Notes: generated by a model from the sequence alone, not told the origin. DNA of 64,000 bases from Agromyces bracchium (GCF_009709675.1 NZ_WMLB01000006.1:124001-188000), one strand, 5' to 3'; shown: positions 9,457-18,391, counted from the stretch's first letter. Numbers and translations: made by a program.

Positions 9457-10014
9457 CTAACCGGCGACGAACTGGCTGACGACCACCATCAGGATGGCCA
9501 GCGCTGCGATCGCGAGCCCGCCGATGCCGAACCCCAGGCCGATGCGCTGGTCGCGGCTCAGGTTCTTGGACAAGCCGAGCTCGGATGCCGCGGCGTCGAC
9601 ATGCTCCCTCGCCACCGCGGAGTCGAACGCGATGTCGACGACGGGCTCCACGCGGCCCCGATCCGAGAGCCCGATAACGACCTTCCGGCGGCGCGCGGCC
9701 ACGTAGCCCGACTGACCCGACATCCCCATGCGCAACGACGGCGTCCTCGTCTGCCCGTCCGCACCGACCTTCCAGTCGATCGTGCGGGAGACGTCGTTCA
9801 CGCTGTAGGTGCGGGCCGACTCGTCGACGGCGACCTGGTGGATGAACGTCTGGCGGAGCCCGTTGCGGCTCAGCGGCACCCACCACTTCGCATCGGCGAG
9901 GTCGAGCGCGACGTCGAAGCCACGCTCGGTGGGGGTGATGGCGTACGCCGTGTCTGCCAGGCGAGGTTCGAGTTCGGCGATCAGGGACTCGGCCAGGGTT
10001 CGGGTGGTCGTCAC
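9457..10014 (-). CDS. Hypothetical tail-anchored membrane protein
   Basis: About 185 residues, not recognised. A soluble N-terminal part ends in one hydrophobic helix at the C-terminus (LGFGIGGLAIAALAILMVVV), so the body should face the cytosol. The GTG at 10012-10014 is chosen because TACGAT lies six bases upstream, a leaderless promoter layout; the upstream open frame has no initiation signal. Basic patches (YVAARRRKVVIG) sit mid-protein. Confidence 0.65.
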   Translation of the reverse strand: MTTTRTLAESLIAELEPRLADTAYAITPTERGFDVALDLADAKWWVPLSRNGLRQTFIHQVAVDESARTYSVNDVSRTIDWKVGADGQTRTPSLRMGMSGQSGYVAARRRKVVIGLSDRGRVEPVVDIAFDSAVAREHVDAAASELGLSKNLSRDQRIGLGFGIGGLAIAALAILMVVVSQFVAG

Positions 10015-10145
10015 GCGACGATCGTATTCGCCGGCGCGCCAGGGCCCGCTCGCAGCGAGTGATGCCGTTCGCGCTGAGTGATGCTGCGCCACCGGCATCA
10101 CTCGGCGCTATCGGTCACACGCGGCGCGAGCGGCGCCGGCCGCCG

Positions 10146-11204
10146 CTACGACGAGACCGTCGTCCGGGTAGCGGTCCTGGTCGCCGGGGCACCGGCGGCC
10201 GGCGCGGCCGTGCTCGCCCGCACGATGAGGTCGGGCACGCGCGGCGCGGGCATCCGGTCGTCGTCGCCGAGCACGGCGAGCACGCCGGCCATGGCGTCGC
10301 GGCCGAGCTCGACGAAGTCCTGCCGAACGGTCGTCAGCGGCGGCGCGAAGAACTCGGCCTCGGGGATGTCGTCGAAGCCGACGACGCTCACGTCGCCCGG
10401 CACCGAGCGCCCCGCCTCGGCGAGCGCGTGGATCACGCCGAGCGCCATCTGGTCGTTCGAGACGAACACGGCGGTCATCTCGCGGTCCTCGGCGAGCGCG
10501 CGGCCATGCACGTAGCCGCTGCCCGGCGACCAGTCGCCGACGAGCGGCTCGCGGGCGGGCAGGCCGTGCTCGCCGAGCTCGGCGGCCCAGCCGCGCACCC
10601 GCTCCGCGCCGTCCATCGCGTTGGTGGGGCCGCTGACGTGCCGGATCTCGCGGTGGCCGAGCTCGACGAGGTGCCCGACGGCGAGGCGCGCGCCCGCGTA
10701 CTGGTCGAGCCAGACGCGGTGCATCGAACCGCGGTCCTCGGATGCCACGGCCACCACGGGCACGCCGAGCTCGATGCCGTCGAGCGCGTCGAGTGCCGCG
10801 CGCTGCGCGGCGATGAGCACGATCGCCTCGACGTTCTGGCGCACGAGGAGTTCGGCCGTGGAGCGCAGGCTCGCGGCATCCGTCTCGAGCATGCTCGCCG
10901 TGATCACCGAGTAGCGCGCATCGCGCGCGGCCTCGTTGAAGTGCAGCGCGGTGCTCGAGGGGCCGTAGTCGGGGGCGCCGGTCACGATCAGCCCGAGGGT
11001 GCGGGTGCGACGCGTGACGAGCGCCCGCGCGGCGGGCGAGGGCACGTAGCGCAGCTGCTTGATGGCCTGCTCGACGCGGGCGCGCGTGGCCGGGCGCACG
11101 TTCGGCAGGTCGTTGAGCACGCGCGAGACGGTCTGGTGCGACACGCCGGCGAGCCTGGCCACGTCGAAGATCGTCGCGGCCCTGGCCTTCTCGTCGTCGC
11201 TCAC
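10146..11204 (-). CDS. LacI-family transcriptional regulator behind the ytf-type sugar operon
   Basis: About 352 residues. The N-terminal HTH reads TIFDVARLAGVSHQTVSRVL with hinge YVPSPAARALV, followed by a periplasmic-binding-like sensor domain (GLIVTGAPDYGP, VPVVAVASEDRG, VSVVGFDDIPEAEFF). It follows yjfF on the same strand after a hairpin and so probably co-transcribes. The natural target is the double operator upstream of ytfQ. GTG 11202-11204 gives a normal LacI N-terminus; an ATG at 11258 is an alternative. Its recognition helix equals those of the LacI genes at 19318 and 29091. Confidence 0.9.
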   Translation of the reverse strand: MSDDEKARAATIFDVARLAGVSHQTVSRVLNDLPNVRPATRARVEQAIKQLRYVPSPAARALVTRRTRTLGLIVTGAPDYGPSSTALHFNEAARDARYSVITASMLETDAASLRSTAELLVRQNVEAIVLIAAQRAALDALDGIELGVPVVAVASEDRGSMHRVWLDQYAGARLAVGHLVELGHREIRHVSGPTNAMDGAERVRGWAAELGEHGLPAREPLVGDWSPGSGYVHGRALAEDREMTAVFVSNDQMALGVIHALAEAGRSVPGDVSVVGFDDIPEAEFFAPPLTTVRQDFVELGRDAMAGVLAVLGDDDRMPAPRVPDLIVRASTAAPAAGAPATRTATRTTVSS

Positions 11205-11282
11205 TCTCCGACCGGCTCCCTGCCCCGCGCCTGCGGCGCGCTCATTCCCCGCCATCATCCCATCCGCCGCCGCCCGGTGCGG

Positions 11283-11317
11283 GGAGGACGGACCCCCGCG
11301 AGCGCGGGCCGCCCTCC
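11283..11317 (-). terminator. Hairpin between yjfF and lacI
   Basis: GGAGG pairs with CCTCC around a CCCGCG-AG-CGCGGG core. It lies just after the yjfF stop in the direction of transcription and could reduce read-through into the regulator gene. Confidence 0.5.
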
Positions 11318-11325
11318 GTCGCCGC

Positions 11326-12402
11326 TCATCGTCGCCTGGCCGTCAGCACCTTCTGCAGGATGATGAACACGAGCAGCAGCGCGCCGATGAAGATCTTCGT
11401 CCACCACGACGAGAGCGTGCCCTCGAAGGTGATGATCGTCTGGATCACGCCGAGCACCAGGACGCCGAGCACCGAGCCGAGCACGAACCCGTAGCCGCCG
11501 GTGAGCAGCGTGCCGCCGATCACGACCGCGGCGATCGCGTCGAGCTCGGTGCCGATCGCCGTGAGCGGGTACCCCGAGAGCGTGTAGAAGGTGAACAGCA
11601 CGCCCGCGAGGCCCGAGCAGAAGCCCGAGATCACGTAGACGAGCACCTTGGTGCGCGCCACGGGCAGGCCCATGAGCGTGCCCGACTGCTCGCCGCCGCC
11701 GATCGCGTACACCGTGCGGCCGAAGCGCGTTCCGTGCAGCACCCACACCGCGATTCCGACGACGACGAGCGCGATGATCACGCTCGGCGTGATCGACAGG
11801 CCCGCGCCGAGCGGGATCCGCGAGACGGCGAGCTGGATGAACGTCGGGTCGGTGATCGAGATCGACGACTGGCTGATCACGTAGCAGAGGCCGCGCGCGA
11901 GGAACATCGCCGCGAGCGTCGCGATGAACGGCTGCACCTTGAACACGTGGATCATGAGGCCCACGAGGAGGCCGAGGATGCTCGTGAGCACGAGGATCAG
12001 CGGGATCACGACGCCCGGCGACCACCCGGTCTGCAGCAGGCTCGCGGCGATCATCCCCGACAGGGCGACGACCGCGCCGACCGACAGGTCGATGCCGCCC
12101 GTGAGGATCACGAAGGTCATGCCGACCGCGAGCACGATGAGGTACGCGTTGTCGACGAACAGGTTGAGGAACACCTGGCCGGAGAAGAAGCCGCGGTACC
12201 GGAAGCCGCCGATCACGAAGATCGCGACGAACAGCAGGCCAGTGACCGTGACGGGGCCGTACTTCGGGCTCGTGAGCAGGCCGAGCGCCGCGGCGAGCGG
12301 GCTGCGTCGGCCGGTGCCCGAGGGGGCGGCGCCGCCGGCGCCGGTGCCCCGGCGCTGACGCGGCTGGCGGTTCGTCGTGGGCGCCTCGAGGAGCTTCGTC
12401 AT
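11326..12402 (-). CDS. yjfF: Sugar ABC transporter permease, YjfF type
   Basis: 358 residues, a BPD_transp_2 permease with 9-10 hydrophobic helices. The hallmark VGMTFVILTGGIDLSVGAVVAL lies near residue 95 (cited only by position beyond GGIDLSVG), and the EAA-like loop region VYAIGGGEQSGTLMG near 235. It pairs with YtfT to form the channel for the YtfR ATPase. Its ATG overlaps the ytfT stop by four bases (ATGA), indicating translational coupling. Last transporter gene of the operon. Confidence 0.88.
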   Translation of the reverse strand: MTKLLEAPTTNRQPRQRRGTGAGGAAPSGTGRRSPLAAALGLLTSPKYGPVTVTGLLFVAIFVIGGFRYRGFFSGQVFLNLFVDNAYLIVLAVGMTFVILTGGIDLSVGAVVALSGMIAASLLQTGWSPGVVIPLILVLTSILGLLVGLMIHVFKVQPFIATLAAMFLARGLCYVISQSSISITDPTFIQLAVSRIPLGAGLSITPSVIIALVVVGIAVWVLHGTRFGRTVYAIGGGEQSGTLMGLPVARTKVLVYVISGFCSGLAGVLFTFYTLSGYPLTAIGTELDAIAAVVIGGTLLTGGYGFVLGSVLGVLVLGVIQTIITFEGTLSSWWTKIFIGALLLVFIILQKVLTARRR

Positions 12403-13442
12403 GATGCGGCGACCCCCTTCCCGGATCGGACGGCGAGGCGTCGTCGGAACCCGCTCAGCGCCTCGGCGGTGGTGGGCGACTGCAGCAGGCACACGATCGT
12501 GACGACCGCGGCCTTGAACACCATGGTCGCGATCGGCGGGATGCCGACCGTGTACACCGTGGTCACGAGGGTCTGGATGACGAGCGCGCCGACGAGCGTG
12601 CCGACGAGCGAGTACCGCCCGCCCGCGAGCGACGTACCGCCGATGACGACCGCGAGGATCGCGTCGAGCTCGATGAAGAGGCCCGTGTTGTTGGCGTCGG
12701 CCGCCGCGGTGTTCGCGGTGAGGATGAGCCCCGCGATCGCCGCGCACAGCGCGCAGAACGTGTAGACCGCGAAGAGCAGCCCGCGCGCCCGAACGCCCGC
12801 CTGGCGGCTGGCCTCGGGGTTGATGCCGACCGACTCGATGAACATGCCGAGCGCGGTGCGCCTCGTGAGGAGGGCCGCGAGCCCGAAGACGACCGCCGCG
12901 ATGATCACCGCGATCGGCACGCCGAGCCAGAACCCCGAGCCGAGGAACTTGAACGGCGGGCTGTTCACCGTGAGGATCTGCCCCTCGGTGATGAGCATCG
13001 CCACGCCCCGACCGGCGGTCATGAGGATGAGCGTCGCGATGATCGGCTGGATGCCGAGCACGGCGACGAGGAACCCGTTCCACACGCCGAGCACGAGCGA
13101 GATGAGGAGTGCGACGGTCACGGCGACGGCCACGGTCGCGAGGCTGCCCGGGTCGGGCGAGCCGAGGATGATCGAGCACGCCACCGCCCCCGAGATCGCG
13201 GCGACCGCACCGACCGAGAGGTCGATGCCGCGCGTGGCGATCACGAGGGTCATGCCGACGGCGATGATCAGGGTCGGCGCGCCGTTGCGCAGGATGTCGA
13301 TGAGGCTGCCGAACAGCTGCCCGTCGCGGACCGTGATCTCGAAGAACCCGGGGAACGCGACCAGGTTGATCGCGAACAGCACGAGGAGCATCACGACCGG
13401 CCAGAACAGCCGGCTCGACGCCATCTTGGCGAGCGCGCTCAC
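12399..13442 (-). CDS. ytfT: Sugar ABC transporter permease, YtfT type
   Basis: 347 residues, second permease of the pair, with the RGIDLSVGAVAAISG signature near residue 75 and multiple membrane helices. The GTG start overlaps the ytfR stop by four bases (GTGA), and the stop overlaps the yjfF start by four. YtfQRT-YjfF imports galactofuranose in E. coli; homologous AraUVWZ systems import arabinose, which suits the nearby arabinose genes (inference). Confidence 0.88.
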   Translation of the reverse strand: MSALAKMASSRLFWPVVMLLVLFAINLVAFPGFFEITVRDGQLFGSLIDILRNGAPTLIIAVGMTLVIATRGIDLSVGAVAAISGAVACSIILGSPDPGSLATVAVAVTVALLISLVLGVWNGFLVAVLGIQPIIATLILMTAGRGVAMLITEGQILTVNSPPFKFLGSGFWLGVPIAVIIAAVVFGLAALLTRRTALGMFIESVGINPEASRQAGVRARGLLFAVYTFCALCAAIAGLILTANTAAADANNTGLFIELDAILAVVIGGTSLAGGRYSLVGTLVGALVIQTLVTTVYTVGIPPIATMVFKAAVVTIVCLLQSPTTAEALSGFRRRLAVRSGKGVAAS

Positions 13443-15154
13443 GAGTGGTCTCCTTCGGTGGTCGAGGTGGTGGGGGTGGTGGGGGCGGATGCCTCGGGGC
13501 CGGCGCCCGAACCGACGGCGGCGACCGCGACCGCCGGCGCGCGCTCGTCGAGCGCCTCGTCGTCGGAGGCGACGCGCCCGTCGGCGATGAGCGCGAGCAG
13601 CGAGTCGACCGTCAGCCCGTCGTTCTCGAGGTCGGCGACGACGTTCCGGTCGCGGAGCACCACGACGCGGTGGCTGAGGCGCAGCACCTCTTCCAGCTCG
13701 GCCGAGATGAACAGCACGCTCATGCCGTTCTCGGCGAGGTTGAAGACGAGCTTCTGGATCTCGGCCTTCGCCCCGATGTCGATGCCGCGCGTGGGCTCGT
13801 CGAGGATCAGCAGGCGGGGGGCGATCGCGAGCCAGCGGGCGAGCAGCACCTTCTGCTGGTTGCCGCCCGAGAGGTTGCGCACGAGCGCGTCGGGGTTGCC
13901 GGGCCGGATGTTGAGGGCCTGGATGTAGGATTGCGCGAGCTCGTCCTGCTTCTTCTTCGGGATGGGCCGCGCCCATCCGCGGTCGGCCTGCAGCGCGAGC
14001 ACGATGTTGTCGCGCACCGTGAGCTCGCCGACGATGCCCTCGTCGCGCCGGTTCTCCGACGAGAACGCGATGCGCTTCGAGATGGCCTGCCGGGGCGTGC
14101 GGAGCTTCACGTTCTCGCCCTGGATCGTGAGCTCGCCCGTGTCGGCCCGGTCGATGCCGCCGAGCAGGCGTGCGAACTCGGTGCGGCCCGAGCCGAGCAG
14201 CCCTGCGAGGCCCACGACCTCGCCGACCGCGATCGGCAGGTCGGCCGGGTTGATCGCCCCGCGCCGCCCGAGCTTCGTCGCCGTGACGAAGGTCGCGGCA
14301 TCCGTCTCGTCGACGACCGCGGCGTGCGCACGGTGCTCGAGGTCGTCGAGTGCGGTGAGCTCCTTGCCGATCATCTTCTGCACGAGATCGATGCGCAGCA
14401 GTTCGTCGACGAGGTACTCGCCCACGAGCTGGCCGTTGCGGAGCACCGTGAGGCGATCGCAGATCTCGTACACCTGGTCGAGGAAGTGCGAGACGAAGAG
14501 GATGGCGACCCCTTGGCCCTTCAGCGAGCGGATGACGCGGAAGAGCTCGGCGACCTCGTCGGCGTCGAGGCTCGACGTCGGCTCGTCGAGGATCAGGACC
14601 TTCGCGTTCACGTCGATCGCGCGCGCGATCGCGATGAGCTGCTGCACGGCGAGCGAGTGGTCGCCGAGGAGCGACCCCGGGTCGACGTCGAGCCCGAGGC
14701 CGGCGAGCAGCTCGGCCGAGCGGCGGCGCATCGCGCGCCAGTCGATGCCGCCGAAGCGGTGGGGCTCGCGGCCGAGCATGATGTTCTCGGCCACCGAGAG
14801 GTTCGGGAGGAGGTTGACCTCCTGGTAGACGGTGGAGATGCCGGCGGCCTGCGCCTGCGCGGGCCCGCTGAACGACACCTGCTCGCCGGCGAGGGTGATC
14901 GTGCCGGCATCGATGCCGTAGACGCCGGTGAGCGCCTTGATGAGGGTCGACTTGCCCGCGCCGTTCTCGCCCATGAGCGAGTGCACCTCGCCGGGGAACA
15001 TGCGGAAGTCGACGCCGTCCAGGGCCTTCACGCCCGGGAAGCCGATCGAGATGCCGCGCATCTCGACGACCGGCGCCGGTGCGGTCGCCGTCGCCGGTGG
15101 CGCTGCCTGTGCCGGCGCGGCGGGTTCGGTCTGCTGGGTCACGGTGCTCTCCAT
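13439..15154 (-). CDS. ytfR: Sugar ABC transporter ATP-binding protein, two-cassette, YtfR type
   Basis: About 571 residues with tandem ATPase cassettes. The first has Walker [10 protein letters not shown], a weak signature (LAVQQLIAIAR) and Walker [13 protein letters not shown]. The second has a degenerate Walker A (GLLGSGRTEFA) but a full LSGGNQQK signature and [12 protein letters not shown], the pattern normal for sugar importers of this class. The N-terminal ~30 residues and the C-terminal ~50 residues are Ala/Pro/Thr-rich extensions. The ATG at 15152-15154 is used; the longer frame upstream runs into the hairpin region. Confidence 0.92.
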   Translation of the reverse strand: MESTVTQQTEPAAPAQAAPPATATAPAPVVEMRGISIGFPGVKALDGVDFRMFPGEVHSLMGENGAGKSTLIKALTGVYGIDAGTITLAGEQVSFSGPAQAQAAGISTVYQEVNLLPNLSVAENIMLGREPHRFGGIDWRAMRRRSAELLAGLGLDVDPGSLLGDHSLAVQQLIAIARAIDVNAKVLILDEPTSSLDADEVAELFRVIRSLKGQGVAILFVSHFLDQVYEICDRLTVLRNGQLVGEYLVDELLRIDLVQKMIGKELTALDDLEHRAHAAVVDETDAATFVTATKLGRRGAINPADLPIAVGEVVGLAGLLGSGRTEFARLLGGIDRADTGELTIQGENVKLRTPRQAISKRIAFSSENRRDEGIVGELTVRDNIVLALQADRGWARPIPKKKQDELAQSYIQALNIRPGNPDALVRNLSGGNQQKVLLARWLAIAPRLLILDEPTRGIDIGAKAEIQKLVFNLAENGMSVLFISAELEEVLRLSHRVVVLRDRNVVADLENDGLTVDSLLALIADGRVASDDEALDERAPAVAVAAVGSGAGPEASAPTTPTTSTTEGDHS

Positions 15155-15262
15155 CGAGTCCGCGAGCGGATGCTTCCATCCGCTCGGCTCATGCGCCGCT
15201 GGCGGCGCGGGTGGGACGAAGTGTACGGGTGCGCGGCATGGACGACCGCGCACCCGGGCCGA

Positions 15263-15291
15263 CCGGCGGGCGCCACTGGGGCGCCCGCCGG
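15263..15291 (-). terminator. Attenuating hairpin between ytfQ and ytfR
   Basis: CCGGCGGGCGCC and GGCGCCCGCCGG form a perfect 12-bp stem around ACTGG, just after the ytfQ stop. It should stabilise or end the ytfQ message, giving more binding protein than ATPase/permease. Confidence 0.75.
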
Positions 15292-15297
15292 ACCGGG

Positions 15298-16281
15298 TCA
15301 GTACTGGCGAGTGGGCAGGGCCTCGATCGCCTCTTCCTGCGTGAAGGTCGTCTCCTCGGTGATGATGCGCTTCTCGGGCGTCTCACCGTCGTTGATCTGC
15401 TTCACGATGTCGACGAGCTGCGCCCCGAGGAGCGGCGAGCACTCGACGATGAAGTTGATCTTGCCGTCGGCGAGGGCCTGCATGCCGTCCTTCACCGCGT
15501 CGACCGTGACGATCTTGATGTCGACGCCCGGCTCCAGGCCGGCCGCCTCGATCGCCTCGATCGCGCCGAGGCCCATGTCGTCGTTGTGCGCGTAGATGAG
15601 GTCGACGTCGGGGTTCGACTTCAGCAGCGCCTCGGTCACCTGCTTGCCGCCCGCACGGGTGAAGTCGCCCGTCTGGCTGGCGACGACCTCGAGGTTCGGG
15701 TTCGCGGAGATGACCTCGGCGAAGCCCTCGGCGCGGTCGATCGCGGGCGCGGCGCCAGTCGTGCCCTCGAGCTGGATGATCTGCACCGGCTCGGACGCGT
15801 CGGCGTACTCGTCGAGCACCCACTGGCCGGCCTTCTCGCCCTCTTCGACGAAGTCGGAACCGAGGAAGCTCACGTAGAGCGAGTCGTCCTGCGAGTCGAC
15901 GGCGCGGTCGGTGAGGACCACGGGGATGCCGGCGGCCTTCGCCTCGTTGAGGACGGCGTCCCAGCCGGTCTCGACGACGGGCGAGAACGCGATGACGTCG
16001 ACCTGCTGCTGGATGTACGAGCGGATCGCCTTGATCTGGTTCTCCTGCTTCTGCTGCGCGTCGGAGAACTTGAGCTCGATGCCCGCCTCCTCGAAGGACG
16101 CCTGGATGTCCTTCGTGTTGGCCGTGCGCCAACCCGACTCGGCGCCGACCTGGGCGAACCCGACCACGAGTTCGTCGAGCGGCTTGGGACCCTCGCTCGC
16201 GGCGCTGCCGCCACTGGCGCATCCGGTGAGGGCGAGGAGCATCGCGCCGGAGACGGCCGCGATGCCGATGAGCTTCTTCAT
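15298..16281 (-). CDS. ytfQ: Sugar-binding lipoprotein, YtfQ type
   Basis: 327 residues. The signal peptide ends in the lipobox LTGC (Cys near residue 21). The mature protein follows the YtfQ/periplasmic-binding pattern: VVGFAQVGAESGWR, DAQQKQENQIKAIRSY, QSGDFTR-like QTGDFTRAGGKQV, and YAHNDDMGLGAIEAI. It captures the sugar outside the membrane for YtfR/YtfT/YjfF. Sequence landmarks match E. coli YtfQ closely, so furanose or arabinose ligands are the best guesses. Two tandem LacI operators lie upstream. Confidence 0.9.
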   Translation of the reverse strand: MKKLIGIAAVSGAMLLALTGCASGGSAASEGPKPLDELVVGFAQVGAESGWRTANTKDIQASFEEAGIELKFSDAQQKQENQIKAIRSYIQQQVDVIAFSPVVETGWDAVLNEAKAAGIPVVLTDRAVDSQDDSLYVSFLGSDFVEEGEKAGQWVLDEYADASEPVQIIQLEGTTGAAPAIDRAEGFAEVISANPNLEVVASQTGDFTRAGGKQVTEALLKSNPDVDLIYAHNDDMGLGAIEAIEAAGLEPGVDIKIVTVDAVKDGMQALADGKINFIVECSPLLGAQLVDIVKQINDGETPEKRIITEETTFTQEEAIEALPTRQY

Positions 16282-16372
16282 CAGCTGGAACCTCCTTGTT
16301 CACTGCCGGCGTCTGGGGCTGCTGCGGAGTCTCGGTGCGCCGGGCGGCCGGTTCATTCGGGCCGCGCTTGGA

Positions 16373-16402
16373 ATGTTAGCGCTCACAAGTGAGCGCTCAC
16401 AA
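16373..16402 (-). promoter_or_regulatory. ytfQ promoter with two tandem LacI operators
   Basis: GTTAGCGCTCAC (16375-16386) and the perfect palindrome GTGAGCGCTCAC (16389-16400) lie side by side. On the minus strand, TAACAT (-10, 16373-16378) and TTGTGA (-35, 16397-16402) are 18 bases apart, so both promoter elements are covered by operators. The rest of the 16282-16624 gap shows no further gene; its right end carries the epimerase promoter. Confidence 0.8.
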
Positions 16403-16602
16403 GTACGATTTCGATAACGGATGCATCACGGCGTCACATTGCTCTCGGTTCGAATGAGATGCCCTGATCAAATGATAAATCGCGCCACGCCATCGCCGTC
16501 GACCCGCTAACCTGCCACGACCGCGCCGGCCAGATGTGATCGCTCATCTTCCCCGCGCTGGCCCCTCGGCGCCGGGGCGCGCGCGTTCACCTGTTCGACA
16601 CA

Positions 16603-16630
16603 GCTCATGTGCAGGATGCTGCACATGAGC
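16603..16630. promoter_or_regulatory. 28-base inverted repeat over the epimerase start codon
   Basis: The 11-base arms GCTCATGTGCA (16603-16613) and TGCACATGAGC (16620-16630) are perfect inverted copies around GGATGC. The ATG of the downstream gene (16625-16627) is inside the right arm. Size and symmetry fit a TetR-type operator, but no such regulator is adjacent. Confidence 0.75.
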
Positions 16631-17620
16631 GAAACCGCACCCGCGTCCGCACCCGCACTCGAGCCGGCCTCCGCACCCGCACACCTCATCGTCGGCGCCG
16701 GGCCCGTCGGCACCGCCCTCGCCATCCGGCTCGCGGACGCCGGCGAGCGCGTGCGCGTCGTCACACGCTCGGGCGGCGGGCCGCGGCATCCGCTCGTCGA
16801 ACTCGTCGCGCTCGACGCCGCCGACCGCGACCGACTCGCCGAGGCCGCGCGCGGCGCCTGGGTCGTCTACAACTGCGCCAACCCGGGCGCTTACCCGCAG
16901 TGGGAACGCGTGTGGCCGCCGCTCGCCGCGTCGATCCTGCACGCGGCCGAGGCATCCGGCGCGGTGCTGGTCATCATGGGCAACCTGTACGGGTACGGTC
17001 CGGTCGACGGGCCCATGCGGCAGGGCACGCCCCTGCGGCCGTCCGACCACAAGGGCGCGCTGCGCGCCCGCATGTGGGAGGAGGCGCTCGCGGCGCACCG
17101 CGCCGGCCGCGTGCGCGTCGCCGAGGCGCGGGCGTCGGACTACCTCGGACCGACCGCGCCGGTCGCCAACGGGCTCCTGCCGAGGTACGCCGCGGCGACG
17201 CTCGCGGGCAGGTCCGCGACCGTGTTCGGGGATCCCGACGCCCCGCACTCCTGGACGGCCGTCGACGACATCGCCGCGACCCTCCAGGTGCTCGGCCGCG
17301 ACGAACGTGCCTGGGGCCTGCCGTGGATCGTCCCGTCGAACCCGCCGGCGAGCGTCCGAGAGGTGCTCACCGCCCTCGGCGAGCGCGCGGGCACCGGCGA
17401 GCCGACATTGCGACGGATGCCGCGGTGGGCGCTCTCCTCGCTGGGACTCGTCGTGCCGGTGCTCCGCGAGGTGGGCGGCGTCGTGTACCAGTTCGAGCGG
17501 CCGTTCGTCGTGGATGCCGCAGAGACGACCTCGGCCTTCGGTCTCGCGCCGACCGACTGGAGCGGACTGCTCGACGCGACCGCGCGCGCATGGCACGACC
17601 GGGCGGTCGCGGCGCGCTGA
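16625..17620 (+). CDS. NAD(P)-dependent epimerase/dehydratase-like protein
   Basis: About 331 residues. After an Ala/Pro-rich N-terminus comes a Rossmann nucleotide-binding loop LIVGAGPVGTALA, and later YNCANPGAYPQW, VIMGNLYGYGP (where the catalytic Tyr of extended SDRs is expected) and HSWTAVDDIAATL. It probably oxidises or isomerises a small or sugar-like substrate; the exact substrate is unknown. ATG 16625 is chosen; an ATG at 16607 would also lie in the inverted repeat. Expression is probably shut off by a regulator bound over the start. Confidence 0.8.
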   Translation: MSETAPASAPALEPASAPAHLIVGAGPVGTALAIRLADAGERVRVVTRSGGGPRHPLVELVALDAADRDRLAEAARGAWVVYNCANPGAYPQWERVWPPLAASILHAAEASGAVLVIMGNLYGYGPVDGPMRQGTPLRPSDHKGALRARMWEEALAAHRAGRVRVAEARASDYLGPTAPVANGLLPRYAAATLAGRSATVFGDPDAPHSWTAVDDIAATLQVLGRDERAWGLPWIVPSNPPASVREVLTALGERAGTGEPTLRRMPRWALSSLGLVVPVLREVGGVVYQFERPFVVDAAETTSAFGLAPTDWSGLLDATARAWHDRAVAAR

Positions 17621-17627
17621 CCCGTAG

Positions 17628-17687
17628 GGCGCCGACCCGTGCGGCGCCGACGCGCGTGGCGCCGACGCGCGTGGCGCCACCGGCGCC
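17628..17687. repeat. 15-base tandem repeat, four units
   Basis: GGCGCC starts every 15 bases at 17628, 17643, 17658 and 17673, with units close to GGCGCCGACGCGCGT. It lies just after the epimerase stop. The period is five codons, so it might be a decayed C-terminal extension or simple slippage. Confidence 0.65.
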
Positions 17688-17713
17688 CCGGCGCTGCGCT
17701 CGCGCCCCCGTCA

Positions 17714-17779
17714 TCGGGTGCGCGGATTCGCGACGAGTGCGCGGGCCCGCGCCCGCGCACTCGTCGCCGAACCGCGCAC
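17714..17779. repeat. Convergent-gap inverted repeat, copy 2
   Basis: The left arm GTGCGCGGATTCGCGACGAG and the right arm CTCGTCGCCGAACCGCGCAC mirror each other with small mismatches. It sits between the convergent epimerase and HhH-GPD genes and belongs to the same family as 9374-9434. Confidence 0.85.
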
Positions 17780-17812
17780 CCGCTGCGCAGCCGAGCGATG
17801 CGGCAGCGGCCT

Positions 17813-18391
17813 CTACTGCTTCGCGGCCTTCGCCGCCGCCTTCGCGGCCTGCTTCGTGGCGCGGACCTTCGCGAGCGACTCCGGGTCGACGATGTCGGCC
17901 ACCGAGGCGTACGACCCCTCGTCGCCGTAGTGGCCGGCGGCCGCGCGCCATCCGCTCGCCTCGAGCCCGCACTGCTTGCCGAGGAGCGCCAGGAAGATCT
18001 TCGCCTTCTGCTCGCCGAAGCCCGGCAGCGCCTTCAGTCGTTTGAGCACCTCGGCGCCGTCGGGGTCGCCCTGCGTCCAGATCGCGGCGGCGTCGCCGCC
18101 CCAGTCGTCGCGCACGGCGGCGGCGAGGGCCTGCACGCGTCCGGCCATCGAGCCCGGGTAGCGGTGCACGGCCGGAGGCTGCTTGAACGCCTCGACGAAC
18201 CGCTCGGGGTCGACCGCCGCGATCGCCGTGGGCTCGATCGTGCCGACCCGATCGCGGATCTTCGCCGGACCGGCGAACGCCGTCTCCATCGCGACCTGCT
18301 GGTCGAGCAGCATGCCCGTGAGCAGTGCGAACGCGTCGCCGCCCAGGAGTTCGTCGGCAGCGGCATCCCCGGTGATGTTGAGCGTGGTCAT
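17813..18391 (-). CDS. HhH-GPD-type DNA repair-like protein
   Basis: 192 residues. The helix-hairpin-helix lies at LKALPGFGEQKAKIFLALL, and the N-terminal LLTGMLLDQQVAMETAF is typical of the uncharacterised actinobacterial HhH-GPD family. The usual glycosylase V-D-T-H-V motif after the hairpin is not visible, so enzymatic activity is uncertain. The C-terminus is a Lys/Ala tail (ATKQAAKAAAKAAKQ), probably contacting DNA. The start is set by GGGAGG nine bases before ATG 18389-18391. Divergent from the VOC gene. Confidence 0.82.
   Translation of the reverse strand: MTTLNITGDAAADELLGGDAFALLTGMLLDQQVAMETAFAGPAKIRDRVGTIEPTAIAAVDPERFVEAFKQPPAVHRYPGSMAGRVQALAAAVRDDWGGDAAAIWTQGDPDGAEVLKRLKALPGFGEQKAKIFLALLGKQCGLEASGWRAAAGHYGDEGSYASVADIVDPESLAKVRATKQAAKAAAKAAKQ

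Noticed and set aside
13445..15595. 716-codon rightward open frame
   Set aside because: Antisense to ytfR and the end of ytfQ; low-complexity Arg/Asp/Glu composition.
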